Source: Mucilaginibacter_A sp041088075 (GTDB lineage Bacteria > Bacteroidota > Bacteroidia > Sphingobacteriales > Sphingobacteriaceae). From it: a DNA stretch of 64,000 nucleotides. Both the position numbers and the translations under genes were made by a program. A model generated the notes under the pieces. It ran no database searches and was not told the origin of the DNA. It was given only the letters and a program-made list of their open reading frames with translations. The stretch is taken from the NCBI RefSeq assembly GCF_041088075.1, contig NZ_JBGCVY010000066.1, forward strand, positions 1-64,000, read 5' to 3'. Positions 8,082-16,908 of this stretch are shown here, piece by piece (within the stretch, counting starts at the first letter, position 1; the number at the start of each line of letters is the position of its first letter).

Positions 8082-9379
8082 TTAATCGTACCCAAATTTT
8101 ACTTATACTTTTTTCTATATTTTCGGCATACAAGGTTTCCGGCCAGGCTACTACCAGTTCGCCATATTCCAAGTATGGTTTGGGTCTTTTACAGGAGCAA
8201 ACTTTGCCGCAAAACATGGGCATGGGCGGCATTGCTGCCGGTGTGCGTACTGCTGGCGGCTACAACAACATCAATATGCTGAACCCAGCTTCGTATTCGG
8301 CCATTACGTTAACTACCATTGATGTTGGCGCTTACGGCACAATTAACACGTTAAGCAACAGTTCGGATAAGCAAACTGGCTCTGATTTCAGGCTGAACCA
8401 CATTGCTTTTGCCATCCCGATTACCCGAGGAACTTCTGCTTTCAGTTTTGGCCTGCTGCCTTACAGCGATCTGGGCTACAACTTTAAACAGGTTACCAAA
8501 ATTGATACCAATACGGTCAACAGTATTTACGCGGGCGATGGCGGTTTGTCAAAAGCTTATATCGGTTATGGCTTCAACCTGTTCAAACATTTAAATTTAG
8601 GTTTCAACGTAGGCTATATTTTTGGGAACCTGCGCAAAACCAGTTCGGTTGAAATACCTAATTATGTGGCTTCTTCTTTTAATACCCAAATTGAAAACAG
8701 CCAGAGTATTAAGGGTTTAAGTTATGATTATGGTTTGCAGTACCAATTTGATCTGTCCACAACGTCCAGCATTGTTTTGGGTTATTCGGGGACTTTAAAA
8801 TCAACCTTAAATTCGACCAGCAAATACATTTCTACCCAATACCTTACCGACCCGACAACCGGAGAGGTTGACCTTGCAAGAGACACTACTTATTCGCGCA
8901 CAGGCAGCAATACAAAAATCAACCTGCCGATGGAGCAGCATTTTGGCATCTCGTACCAAAAGCTGAACCATTATTTGATCGGGGCGGATTACAGCACGGG
9001 AAACTGGTCGGCTTTAGTTATTGACGGCGTAAACCAGGGGCTTAAAAACACGCAGTCTTACCACATCGGCGGGCAGATCACCCCAAATATAAACGCGCTG
9101 AACAGTTATTTGGCTGCGATGGATTACCGCCTGGGCTATCAGTTGAACAAAACTTATGTGCATACTTCCGGCACCGATATCAATGAATCTGCGGTTTCGT
9201 TTGGCGTAGGTTTGCCCATCCGTTCGCAAAGCCGTCTTGTTTTTTACAAAGTAAACTTATCGGCAGAAGTTGGCAGGAGAGGCACGCTTCAAAATAATTT
9301 GGTGAAAGAAAACTATGTCAATTTCAGGCTGGGTTTTTTGCTGAACGATACCTGGTTCAGGAAGTATAAGTTTGATTAA
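8078..9379 (+). CDS. Outer-membrane beta-barrel protein (FadL/PorV-like, unassigned)
   Basis: The N-terminus is a signal peptide (MINRTQILLILFSIFSAYKVSGQ, cleavage after GQ). The remaining roughly 410 residues alternate polar and hydrophobic as in transmembrane beta-strands and end in a charged-aromatic strand. The opening SSPYSKYGLGLLQ and MGGIAAGVRTAG..NMLNPASYS are seen in Bacteroidota long-chain transport-like barrels. Ligand and function are unknown. ATGA overlap with coaX and close spacing to lptC suggest one transcript serving envelope biogenesis. Confidence 0.72.
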   Translation: MINRTQILLILFSIFSAYKVSGQATTSSPYSKYGLGLLQEQTLPQNMGMGGIAAGVRTAGGYNNINMLNPASYSAITLTTIDVGAYGTINTLSNSSDKQTGSDFRLNHIAFAIPITRGTSAFSFGLLPYSDLGYNFKQVTKIDTNTVNSIYAGDGGLSKAYIGYGFNLFKHLNLGFNVGYIFGNLRKTSSVEIPNYVASSFNTQIENSQSIKGLSYDYGLQYQFDLSTTSSIVLGYSGTLKSTLNSTSKYISTQYLTDPTTGEVDLARDTTYSRTGSNTKINLPMEQHFGISYQKLNHYLIGADYSTGNWSALVIDGVNQGLKNTQSYHIGGQITPNINALNSYLAAMDYRLGYQLNKTYVHTSGTDINESAVSFGVGLPIRSQSRLVFYKVNLSAEVGRRGTLQNNLVKENYVNFRLGFLLNDTWFRKYKFD

Positions 9380-9383
9380 AAAC

Positions 9384-9971
9384 ATGCAGCGGCCGTTTCC
9401 CCAAAAAAAACCTGCGTTAAAATGGCTGATGCTTCTTTTACCGGTGTTTTTTTGGTCTTGCGAAAACGACCTGAAAAAAGTAAGGCAAATCTCCAGCAAG
9501 GAAGTAAACAACCCGGTTGAAACCACCATTGGCGTTGATGTGATCTACAGTGATTCGGCCAAAGTAAAAGCCCGGATGACGGCGCCGGTAATGCTTAACC
9601 ATACCTCAGCCAAAGCCGAAAAGTCTTATTACGAGATGCCAAAAGGCGTGCATATTGATTTTTACGACCCGAAGCTGAAGCTGACCAGCACGGTTACAGC
9701 AGAATATGCCATCACCAAAAACCTCAACAAAATTATTGAACTACATAGAAACGTGGTGGTGGTGAACGATAAAGGCGATACGTTTAAATCCGAAGAATTG
9801 ATTTGGGACCAGGCCGGCAAAAGGTTTTACTCCAACCAGTTTTCTACTTTAAAAACGATGGATGGCAACGTGATCAGTGGCAGCACTTTCAGGTGTAACG
9901 AAGATTTAACCGAACCGGAGTTCAACCAAGCTACCGGAATTGTAAATGTAAAAGAGGGATTAAACCCATAG
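9384..9971 (+). CDS. lptC: LPS export periplasmic protein LptC
   Basis: A predicted lipoprotein: after a basic N-terminus and a short hydrophobic stretch there is a lipobox-like FFWSC with the acylated cysteine near residue 27. The body has the repeating beta-strand pattern of the LptC/OstA fold (VVNDKGDTFKSEELIWD, TMDGNVISGSTFRCNEDL), a member of the bridge that carries lipopolysaccharide from the inner-membrane LptBFG pump. ATG 9384 is preferred to the TTG at 9372 inside the previous gene. The signal-peptide region contains an in-frame iterated word (atgcttcttttacc at 9429-9442, encoding MLLLP). Confidence 0.83.
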   Translation: MQRPFPQKKPALKWLMLLLPVFFWSCENDLKKVRQISSKEVNNPVETTIGVDVIYSDSAKVKARMTAPVMLNHTSAKAEKSYYEMPKGVHIDFYDPKLKLTSTVTAEYAITKNLNKIIELHRNVVVVNDKGDTFKSEELIWDQAGKRFYSNQFSTLKTMDGNVISGSTFRCNEDLTEPEFNQATGIVNVKEGLNP

Positions 9972-10021
9972 GCCTGGTTAAACTTCTATCTAATTTTTAA
10001 ACAAGGGCAGGATTTTATGCA

Positions 10022-10109
10022 ATGCTTCTTTTACCCTATAAAAATTGGTGTAGGTACTGGTTTAAATAAATTAAAAACAACACTGATTTTTAGGCGATAA
10101 AAGAAGCAT
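10022..10109. repeat. Subfamily A palindromic repeat, copy 1
   Basis: Left arm atgcttcttttacc + ctataaaaattggtg and right arm tttttaggc + gataaaagaagcat frame an AT-rich centre, giving a long hairpin. A half of an outer arm (ggttaaactt, 9976-9985) precedes it. The 9972-10373 gap contains only this element and the composite repeat that follows. Confidence 0.85.
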
Positions 10110-10237
10110 TGACCTGTCATCCTGAACTTGTTTCAGGATCCCTCTTGCAAGATAATAGTCTTTCTGATGGGATGCCGAAAAAATTTCGGCATGACAAAAC
10201 AAAAAGCTTACCAATTTTTAGGTGGTAAAAGAAGCAT
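10110..10237. repeat. Composite REP: gtcatcctgaac repeat joined to an extra iterated-word half-site
   Basis: gtcatcctgaacttgtttca and a distal ttcggcatgac form the two ends of a second palindromic repeat (10117-10197), followed by ccaatttttaggt and ggtaaaagaagcat (10224-10237). The same order of parts recurs at 44809-44935, so the composite moves or duplicates as a unit. Confidence 0.75.
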
Positions 10238-10373
10238 AAAGCTTTATCAGGAAAAATTCAAATAAACCTCTCAAAAAAAGTAAAAACAAATTGCGCAATT
10301 TCATGTATCGGCTTTTTATCAAAATTTGTATCTTGCGCCCTCTTTTTTAAGCATTTAAATAGATTGATTTTTT

Positions 10374-12482
10374 ATGGGAATAATGAGTTTTTTGCGGAAC
10401 CGGTTGGGTGTGATTATGGTTGTGGTGATCGGTTTGGCGCTTTTTGCGTTTATTATTGGGGAAGTGGTGCATTACGGAAGTTCTTTTATGAACGGCGACC
10501 GTACCACAATTGGTGAAGTGGCAGGCGAAAAAATTAATTACGATGACTTTAACAACAAGCTGGAACAAAACATCCGGAATTTTAAGCAGCAATCCAACCA
10601 GGCCAACTTAAACCCGCAGATGGCCAGTTATGTGCAGCAAACTACCTGGAACCAGGCCATCAGCCAGATCATCCTGCAAAAGCAAATCAGCAAACTGGGC
10701 ATTGCTGTTGGCGATAACGAAAGCAAAGCGTTGATCCAGGGAAACAACCCAAGCCCGCAAATTGTGCAGGCATTTACCAACCGCGAAACCGGGCAGTTTG
10801 ACCGCCAACAATTGATGGGTTTTTTGAGCAACATCAGTTCTTCAAAAGCCGACCCTGCAACACGCGACCAGTGGGCAACTTTTGTGAACCAGATTATCGA
10901 AGGCAAAAAATCAGAAAAATACTTGTCGTTGGTGCGCAACGGGCTTTATGTAAACTCGCTGGAAGCAAAAGACGATTACGAAGCGCGCAACAAAATTGCC
11001 AATTTTAGTTATGTAACCTTGGATTATGCTTCGGTGCCTGACAACCAGGTAAAACTGACCGACGACGATTACAATTCCTATTACAACGAACACAAAAACG
11101 AGTTTAAAAACCCGGAAGAGACGCGTGCTTTTGATTACGTGGTTTTTAATGCGGCGCCATCCAAAGCCGATACCGCTGCGGTAAAAGAGCAGATCAATAA
11201 ACTGCTTGACGGGTTTAAAACCAGCAAAAACGATTCGCTTTTTGTGGCCATTAATGCCGCTACGCCTGCGCCTTTGGTTTATCAGAAAAAAGGACAATTA
11301 GAGCCAACGTTGGATTCGGTGATGTTTAATGCTGCGACGGGCTTCGTTTATGGCCCTTATTTCTCGAACGGCGCTTATAAAATTGCAAAACTAATCAACA
11401 CAGAAGTTGGGCCGGATTCGGTACAAGCACGTCATATTTTAATTAACCCGGCAACGGCAGGCGGCGTAGACAAAGCTTTGGCCAAGGCAGATTCTTTGCG
11501 AAAACTGATCCAGGGCGGAAAATCTTTTGCTGATCTGGCAAAAACCTATTCTATTGATGGTTCTGCTGCAAAAGGCGGCGAGTTGGGCACTTTTGCGCGT
11601 GGCTCGATGGTGCCTGTCTTTGAAGATGCTGTTTTTAATGGCAAAAAAGGCGACCTGAAAATTGTTACTTCCCAGTTTGGTGTCCATTTGATCGAAATTG
11701 AAGACCAAAAAGGGTCATCCAAAGTGGTTAAAGTTGCCGTGGTTGATAAGCCATTAACGCCAAGCAGTAAAACACAATCTGCAGCTTATGCCAAAGCACA
11801 ATCGTTTTTAAGCAAAGTTTCCGGAGGTTCTTTTGCAGATGCCATAAAAGCAGATAAGCTGCAAAAACAAACGGCAGACGATGTAACGGCAAGTGCATCA
11901 GCCGTAACCGGTTTGGAAAACGCACGCGATGTGGTAAAATGGGCTTACGGCGCTAAAAAAGGCGATGTGTCAAACCAGGTTTTTGAATTAGGGAACCAGT
12001 ATGTGGTTGCCCAACTGGAAGCCATCAAACCAAAAGGGATTTTGACATTGGATATGGTTAAAAAACAAATCGAACCGGCCGTGCGCAACCAGGTGAAAGC
12101 AAAACAACTGGAAGAAAAATTAAACAATGCCTTAAAAGGGGCAGCCGGACTGGACAAAGTTGCGGCACAAGTGGGCGGCAAAGTTGTGCCGGTACAAAAT
12201 ATTGTTTTTGCAAACCCGATCATCCCGGGCATTGCGCAGGAAAACAAAGTGGTTGGCGCAGTTTTCGGTTCGGCGCTGCACAAAGTTTCAAAACCAATTG
12301 AAGGCCAAAACGGCGTTTATGTTTTTGAAGTAGATAGTTTTAATAATCCGCCGGCTTTAAACAATGCTTTAAAAGACCGCCAGCAAATTGCACAAGCGGT
12401 GCTGCAACGTTTGGATACCGACGTATTTAATGTGTTAAAAGACAAAGCGAACGTAAAAGATTACAGGGCAAAGTTCTTTTAA
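10374..12482 (+). CDS. PpiD-like membrane-anchored peptidyl-prolyl isomerase/chaperone
   Basis: A 702-residue folding factor for exported proteins. A short cytoplasmic N-terminus (MGIMSFLRNRLG) leads into one transmembrane helix at about residues 11-33, then a SurA_N_3-type chaperone region rich in N/Q. A parvulin PPIase domain spans about 345-445 (VQARHILINPA; GGELGTFARGSMVPVFEDAVF; FGVHLIEI), followed by a second, more diverged parvulin-like region and a C-terminal tail. The architecture matches E. coli PpiD and its Bacteroidota homologues. A strong intrinsic terminator follows. It probably serves outer-membrane protein biogenesis together with the barrel and Lpt genes upstream. Confidence 0.87.
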   Translation: MGIMSFLRNRLGVIMVVVIGLALFAFIIGEVVHYGSSFMNGDRTTIGEVAGEKINYDDFNNKLEQNIRNFKQQSNQANLNPQMASYVQQTTWNQAISQIILQKQISKLGIAVGDNESKALIQGNNPSPQIVQAFTNRETGQFDRQQLMGFLSNISSSKADPATRDQWATFVNQIIEGKKSEKYLSLVRNGLYVNSLEAKDDYEARNKIANFSYVTLDYASVPDNQVKLTDDDYNSYYNEHKNEFKNPEETRAFDYVVFNAAPSKADTAAVKEQINKLLDGFKTSKNDSLFVAINAATPAPLVYQKKGQLEPTLDSVMFNAATGFVYGPYFSNGAYKIAKLINTEVGPDSVQARHILINPATAGGVDKALAKADSLRKLIQGGKSFADLAKTYSIDGSAAKGGELGTFARGSMVPVFEDAVFNGKKGDLKIVTSQFGVHLIEIEDQKGSSKVVKVAVVDKPLTPSSKTQSAAYAKAQSFLSKVSGGSFADAIKADKLQKQTADDVTASASAVTGLENARDVVKWAYGAKKGDVSNQVFELGNQYVVAQLEAIKPKGILTLDMVKKQIEPAVRNQVKAKQLEEKLNNALKGAAGLDKVAAQVGGKVVPVQNIVFANPIIPGIAQENKVVGAVFGSALHKVSKPIEGQNGVYVFEVDSFNNPPALNNALKDRQQIAQAVLQRLDTDVFNVLKDKANVKDYRAKFF

Positions 12483-12505
12483 ACAAAGCTTTAACCTAAA
12501 TTTGC

Positions 12506-12540
12506 ATCCGGAAATAAGTATCTTGTTTCCGGATTTTTTT
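12506..12540 (+). terminator. Intrinsic terminator of the PpiD-like gene
   Basis: atccggaaa pairs with tttccggat across an 11-base loop, and seven T residues follow. It begins 24 bases after the stop codon. Confidence 0.85.
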
Positions 12541-12549
12541 ATTTGGGGC

Positions 12550-12791
12550 AGTTTAAACTTTTTAGGGCTTTGTTTATTTTCTATCACGAAAATTCACAAT
12601 GCTTCTTTTACCGGGTAAAAATTGGTGTGTGTATTTTGATAAACCAATTGCTATCACGAAAATTTACAATGCTTCTTTTACCAGGTAAAAATTGGTGTGT
12701 AGCGTTTAACAACCAAAGGGTCAAGATTTTTTAGGTGGTAAAAGAAGCATCAACCAAAAAACGAAGGCCGGAAATAAAGTTTAAACAGGTT
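12550..12791. repeat. Subfamily A element with outer inverted ends and an internal 70-bp duplication, copy 2
   Basis: Outer ends are agtttaaactt (12550-12560) and aagtttaaacaggtt (12777-12791). The left inner arm occurs twice, exactly 70 bases apart (ctatcacgaaaatt..caatgcttcttttacc at 12581 and 12651), and the right arm aggt + ggtaaaagaagcat ends at 12750. The apparent 63-codon frame here is just the repeat read through. Confidence 0.85.
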
Positions 12792-12802
12792 ATTTTATCA
12801 AC

Positions 12803-13324
12803 ATGGAGATTCAGGAAAACATAATCAATAAAGTTGCGCAAAGTGGTTTGGTTACTTTTGACCCGGCCAGCCTTTATCCAACAGGCGAGCGGGTTTTGTA
12901 CGATATCAAAGACAACCTTTTTATGGGTTTGATGCTGCGCGAAAAAGATTTCAGGGAGTTTATCAAACAGCACGACTGGGCGCAATACCAGGAAAAATAC
13001 CTGGCTCTTACCTGCTCGGTTGATGCGATTGTGCCAACCTGGGCTTATATGTTGTTGGCCAATAAACTTTCTTCCATCGCCAATAAAGTTGTTTTTGGGG
13101 ATTTGAACACATTGGAAACCGTTTTATTTGAAGAAGCAATCAGCAACCTGGATTTGGAAAAGTTTCGGGACCAGCGCGTGGTGATCAAAGGTTGCGGCGA
13201 TGTTGCCGTGCCGCAGTCCGCTTATGTCAGTTTAACTTTTCGCCTTACGCCCATCGTAAAAAGTATTCTTTATGGCGAACCTTGCTCAACTGTTCCTGTT
13301 TACAAACGTAAAGAGGTTGTATAA
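12803..13324 (+). CDS. DUF2480 family protein
   Basis: A 173-residue soluble protein without signal peptide or membrane segment. The pattern FDPASLYPTGERVLYDIKDNLFMGLMLREKDFR, the central GDLNTLETVLFEEAI segment and VVIKGCGDVAVPQSAYV (a conserved cysteine) mark the Bacteroidota family DUF2480. Function is unknown. It is the first gene of a run of three conserved small genes (DUF2480, DUF3108, DUF3109) with short gaps of 24 and 10 bases, so a common transcript is likely. Confidence 0.85.
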   Translation: MEIQENIINKVAQSGLVTFDPASLYPTGERVLYDIKDNLFMGLMLREKDFREFIKQHDWAQYQEKYLALTCSVDAIVPTWAYMLLANKLSSIANKVVFGDLNTLETVLFEEAISNLDLEKFRDQRVVIKGCGDVAVPQSAYVSLTFRLTPIVKSILYGEPCSTVPVYKRKEVV

Positions 13325-13348
13325 ACAATAAATCCTGTCTTCCCGCTT

Positions 13349-14134
13349 ATGGCTAAAAAATTATGGGTATTTGTCGCGCTGACCTTTTTATTTCATCATT
13401 TTGTATCTGCCCAGGAACTGGCCAAAAAAAGTAATTTGGCATTTAAAGACGGCGAGCAGTTGAGTTATCGTTTAAAATACGGCATTTTTACCGGTGCCGA
13501 AGCCAATTTAAGGATTGAAGAAAGCGGCATTAAGTTTAACAATAAACCAACTTACCATATTGTAATTGACGGCCGGACGTCCGGGAGTTTTGATGTTTTT
13601 TTTAAAGTGCGCAACCGTTACGAAAGCTTTATTGACCGCAACACTTTAACGCCTTATTATTATACTGAAAACCGCCGCGAAGGAAAATACCGCCGTATGG
13701 ATAAAGTTGCTTTTGATCATGATGCAAAAAAAATTACGGCCCAAAGCGGGACTTACCCTTTTAAAGGCCAGCTATTTGATTTGCCTTCAGCTTATTATTT
13801 TGCGCGGGAACTGGATCTTTCAAAAGTTAAAGTAGGCGAGGAGCTGACCTTGCAATATTTTTCGGAAAATAAAGTAGAAAATTTGGGCATCACTTATCTG
13901 GGAAAAGAAACCATCACCTGCGCATTAGGGACTTTTAACTGTCTGAAATTTTCCCCTTCTATTATTGCCGGCCGTATTTTCAGAAAAGACAGCAAATTGT
14001 ATTTGTGGATTACAAACGACGGTAACCGCATTCCGATCAAAGCACAGGTAGAAATTTTGGTGGGCACGGTTACGCTGGAAATCTCAGGTGCAAAAAATTT
14101 AAAATTTCCTTTGGGAGGCATCCCTCAGGAATAA
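13349..14134 (+). CDS. DUF3108 family periplasmic protein
   Basis: A 261-residue secreted protein with a signal peptide (AKKLWVFVALTFLFHHFVSAQ, cleavage after AQ). The mature part opens with FKDGEQLSYRLKYGIFTGAEANL and contains RNRYESFIDRNTLTPYYYTE and the closing IPIKAQVEILVGTVTLE, all typical of DUF3108, a beta-rich family found next to cell-envelope genes. The function is not established; it is probably periplasmic or on the outer membrane inner leaflet. It lies between DUF2480 and DUF3109. Confidence 0.85.
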   Translation: MAKKLWVFVALTFLFHHFVSAQELAKKSNLAFKDGEQLSYRLKYGIFTGAEANLRIEESGIKFNNKPTYHIVIDGRTSGSFDVFFKVRNRYESFIDRNTLTPYYYTENRREGKYRRMDKVAFDHDAKKITAQSGTYPFKGQLFDLPSAYYFARELDLSKVKVGEELTLQYFSENKVENLGITYLGKETITCALGTFNCLKFSPSIIAGRIFRKDSKLYLWITNDGNRIPIKAQVEILVGTVTLEISGAKNLKFPLGGIPQE

Positions 14135-14144
14135 AACAAAAAAA

Positions 14145-14711
14145 ATGATTGAAGTTAAAAATACGCTGGTACACGAGGATGTGGTTGCGGAGAACTTTGT
14201 TTGTAACTTAAACCGTTGTAAAGGCGCTTGTTGTGTGGAAGGGGATTCGGGCGCGCCGCTAAACCTGGACGAGCTGAACGTGCTGGAAAAAATCTATCCG
14301 GCCGTAAAACCTTATATGACAGCCAAAGGCATCGAAACTATTGAACAGGTTGGGACTTCGGTTGTTGATTTTGAAGGTGATTACACCACTCCTTGTGTGG
14401 ATGGCAATAAAGAATGCGCTTACGTAACCTGGGAAAACGGCATCACCAAATGTGCCATAGAAAAAGCATACGAAGCAGGCGCAACCGATTGGAAAAAGCC
14501 TATTTCCTGCCATTTGTACCCCATCCGCCTAACCAAATACCCGGAGTTTGAGGTTTTGTATTACGACCGTTGGAGCATTTGCAGCCCGGCCTGCGCTTTC
14601 GGAAACGAGCTGAAAGTGAGCGTTTACCAGTTTTTGAAGGATCCGCTGATTCGAAAATACGGCGCGGATTGGTACAGCGAACTTGAAGAAAAAGCGGCCG
14701 CTTTAAAGTAA
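14145..14711 (+). CDS. DUF3109 cysteine-rich protein, probable metal-cluster binder
   Basis: A 188-residue cytoplasmic protein. It has eight or more cysteines in conserved spots: CNLNRCKGACC near the N-terminus, TPCVDGNKECAYV in the middle, and KCAIEKAYEAG..KPISCHLYPIR..WSICSPACAFG. This spacing resembles the YkgJ/Fe-S (or zinc) binding class to which DUF3109 is related. The bound metal and role are not known. It ends the DUF2480-DUF3108-DUF3109 group. Confidence 0.83.
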   Translation: MIEVKNTLVHEDVVAENFVCNLNRCKGACCVEGDSGAPLNLDELNVLEKIYPAVKPYMTAKGIETIEQVGTSVVDFEGDYTTPCVDGNKECAYVTWENGITKCAIEKAYEAGATDWKKPISCHLYPIRLTKYPEFEVLYYDRWSICSPACAFGNELKVSVYQFLKDPLIRKYGADWYSELEEKAAALK

Positions 14712-14930
14712 ACAGATAATAAATTTTCTTTTCTGTAATTATTTTAATATTTGCACCGTATAAATGAAAATGCAAATATTGATTTAAGTTGAGGCAATGC
14801 CTTTTGCAATCATTTTTTGCCGATACTGTTTTTACCACATAAAAAACCATATGCTGCCAACCTTGCCGGATTTTGTTGCGCCATCAAAATCTGTTTGTTT
14901 CTTTCAGCTTTATTCCAACCACTTTATTTT

Positions 14931-16553
14931 ATGAAAAGAAAATTACTTGGTATAGTTATCATACTGTTTTTATGCCATATAAATGCGCAGGCACAGTCCA
15001 ATTACCTGCCTTATGCTTACCAGTTTTACCAAAAGTTAGATTCGAGCGTTTACTCCAACAAATCCAGGTTTCACAGTTCCATGAAGCCTTTTTTGGTTGA
15101 TGATACTTTAATCAGCCGGCAATACCAATCTTTAATGAATGCCGGTGTAGATTCTATAAGTAAAAGAAGCTGGCTGCACCGCAAAATATTTAACGAGCAT
15201 TTGGTTGACATCAAAGAAAAAGGGTTCACCGCTTATGTAGATTATCTGCCCGACCTGACTTTAGGCCGGGATTTTTCCAACAGTAAAACCACCTGGTTAA
15301 ATACGCGTGGTTACCAGGTTGGCGGCACCATCGGCAGCAAATTTTCCTTTTACACCAGTGGTTACGAAAACCAGGCCGTGTTTGCAGATTATGTGGATAA
15401 ATACATCAACCGGACGGCAAACAGCGTGATTTACATTGTCCCAGGGCAAGCTTACGACAGGAGTTTTGGAAAAAGGATTCGTGATTGGTCTTACTCAACG
15501 GCCTTATTGTCTTACACGCCTGTTAAGTATTTAAACATTGCTTTAGGCCAGGACAAAACCTTTATCGGCGATGGTTACCGTTCGGTTTTATTGTCGGATT
15601 TTGCCTCTAATTATCCTTTTTTAAAGTTGACCGGCACGTTAGGAAACGTGCGCTATATGGCGATGTGGGCGTACATGCAAGACCCAACGGCGCCAAAATT
15701 TTCTTACCAGGACGATTACCGGCGCAAGTGGGGCGTTTTCCATTATTTGGATTGGAACGTCAGCAATAAAGTTTCTTTAGGCTTTTTTGATTCTATTATT
15801 TGGGGCGATAAAGACGAAGCGGGCAACAAGCGCGGCTTTGATTTTAACTACGGTAACCCACTTATTTTCCTGCGCCCGCTCGAAGCCAACAATGGTTCCG
15901 GCGATAATGCCTTGATCGGTTTTACCGGAAAATATAAGTTTGTAGATAAAGCTGCTGTTTATGGCCAGTTTGCTTTGGATGAGTTTGTGGCGAAAGATTT
16001 TTTTTCCAACACCGGCAGTATCCGAAATAAATATGCCTGGCAGTTGGGCACACGCGGTGCAGATTTGTTAGGTGTGAAACGATTGAATTACCTGCTGGAA
16101 TTTAACAATGCCAAGCCTTATACTTATTCCGAAGTTGTTCAGATCATCAATTATTCGCAAAACACCGAACCTTTGGCGCACCCTTTTGGTGCCAATTTTC
16201 GTGAGGTTGTCGGGATTTTAAATTATGCGATCGGCCGTTTTAACTTTTACGGGCAAGGCGAATTTGGGCATTATGGTTTGGATGCCACATTGAGCGATAA
16301 TTACGGCAAGGATATTTTTAAACCTTACGACCAGGGCACAAATCCTACCGGCAACTATACCGGCCAAGGGCTGACCACCAATTTATATTATGGCGAAGGC
16401 CGGGTTTCGTACATCTTAAACCCAAAATACAATTTGCGTTTAGAAGTTGGCGGCATCCTTCGGCACGAGGCCAATGCACAAACGATCAGCAATACAGCCA
16501 TGTTTACTTTCGGCCTGCGCAGCAGTTTCAGGAACTTGTATTATGATTTTTGA
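14931..16553 (+). CDS. RemB/Wzi-like outer-membrane beta-barrel protein
   Basis: A 540-residue exported protein. The chosen start, ATG 14931, gives a clean signal peptide (MKRKLLGIVIILFLCHINAQAQ); the upstream frame to 14817 is not protein-like. The mature region shows long beta-strand alternation, the segments LNIALGQDKTFIGDGYRSV and GNPLIFLRPLEANNGSGDN, and a final aromatic strand (RSSFRNLYYDF) as in capsule-assembly Wzi barrels and the gliding protein RemB. The exact role is open; polysaccharide attachment or gliding is plausible given sprA in the same window. An inverted-word copy (atactgtttttatg) lies inside the signal-peptide codons. Confidence 0.65.
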   Translation: MKRKLLGIVIILFLCHINAQAQSNYLPYAYQFYQKLDSSVYSNKSRFHSSMKPFLVDDTLISRQYQSLMNAGVDSISKRSWLHRKIFNEHLVDIKEKGFTAYVDYLPDLTLGRDFSNSKTTWLNTRGYQVGGTIGSKFSFYTSGYENQAVFADYVDKYINRTANSVIYIVPGQAYDRSFGKRIRDWSYSTALLSYTPVKYLNIALGQDKTFIGDGYRSVLLSDFASNYPFLKLTGTLGNVRYMAMWAYMQDPTAPKFSYQDDYRRKWGVFHYLDWNVSNKVSLGFFDSIIWGDKDEAGNKRGFDFNYGNPLIFLRPLEANNGSGDNALIGFTGKYKFVDKAAVYGQFALDEFVAKDFFSNTGSIRNKYAWQLGTRGADLLGVKRLNYLLEFNNAKPYTYSEVVQIINYSQNTEPLAHPFGANFREVVGILNYAIGRFNFYGQGEFGHYGLDATLSDNYGKDIFKPYDQGTNPTGNYTGQGLTTNLYYGEGRVSYILNPKYNLRLEVGGILRHEANAQTISNTAMFTFGLRSSFRNLYYDF

Positions 16554-16582
16554 GGGTGAAGAAAATAACTAAAAACAGTAAA

Positions 16583-16709
16583 AGCCCGTTTAAAATTTAT
16601 TTAACTTATTTGCTATGCTTCTTTTACCGTATAAAAACCATTGTCTTTTTGTGGTTTTTGTAGCTGTAAATATCCTGGCACACCAAATTTATAGGCATAA
16701 AAGAAGCAT
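16583..16709. repeat. Subfamily B palindromic repeat, copy 1
   Basis: Left outer arm agcccgtttaaaattt, inner left arm atgcttcttttacc + gtataaaaaccattg (from 16615), and inner right arm aaatttata + ggcataaaagaagcat (to 16709). The right outer arm is degraded. The rest of the 16554-16908 gap shows no gene. Confidence 0.8.
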
Positions 16710-16908
16710 GATAGATTTTATGATATAAAGTATCTTTTCTCTTTTGTTGCTTGTAGGTGATTTCCTATAATTACCTTTATGTTAAGTAAGAGGTTTATAA
16801 CCTTGCTCTAACGTAAGCCATCTTTGCACAAATTTGCCGTTATAAGCCATTGATTTTTTCCACCCCCGACAGTTCGATCACATCGTTCCACTTCTTTTTT
16901 TAGTGCTT

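Noticed and set aside
12543..12734. A 63-codon frame between the PpiD-like and DUF2480 genes
   Set aside because: It is the translation of the subfamily A repeat with its 70-base duplication; the protein repeats itself and has no family.
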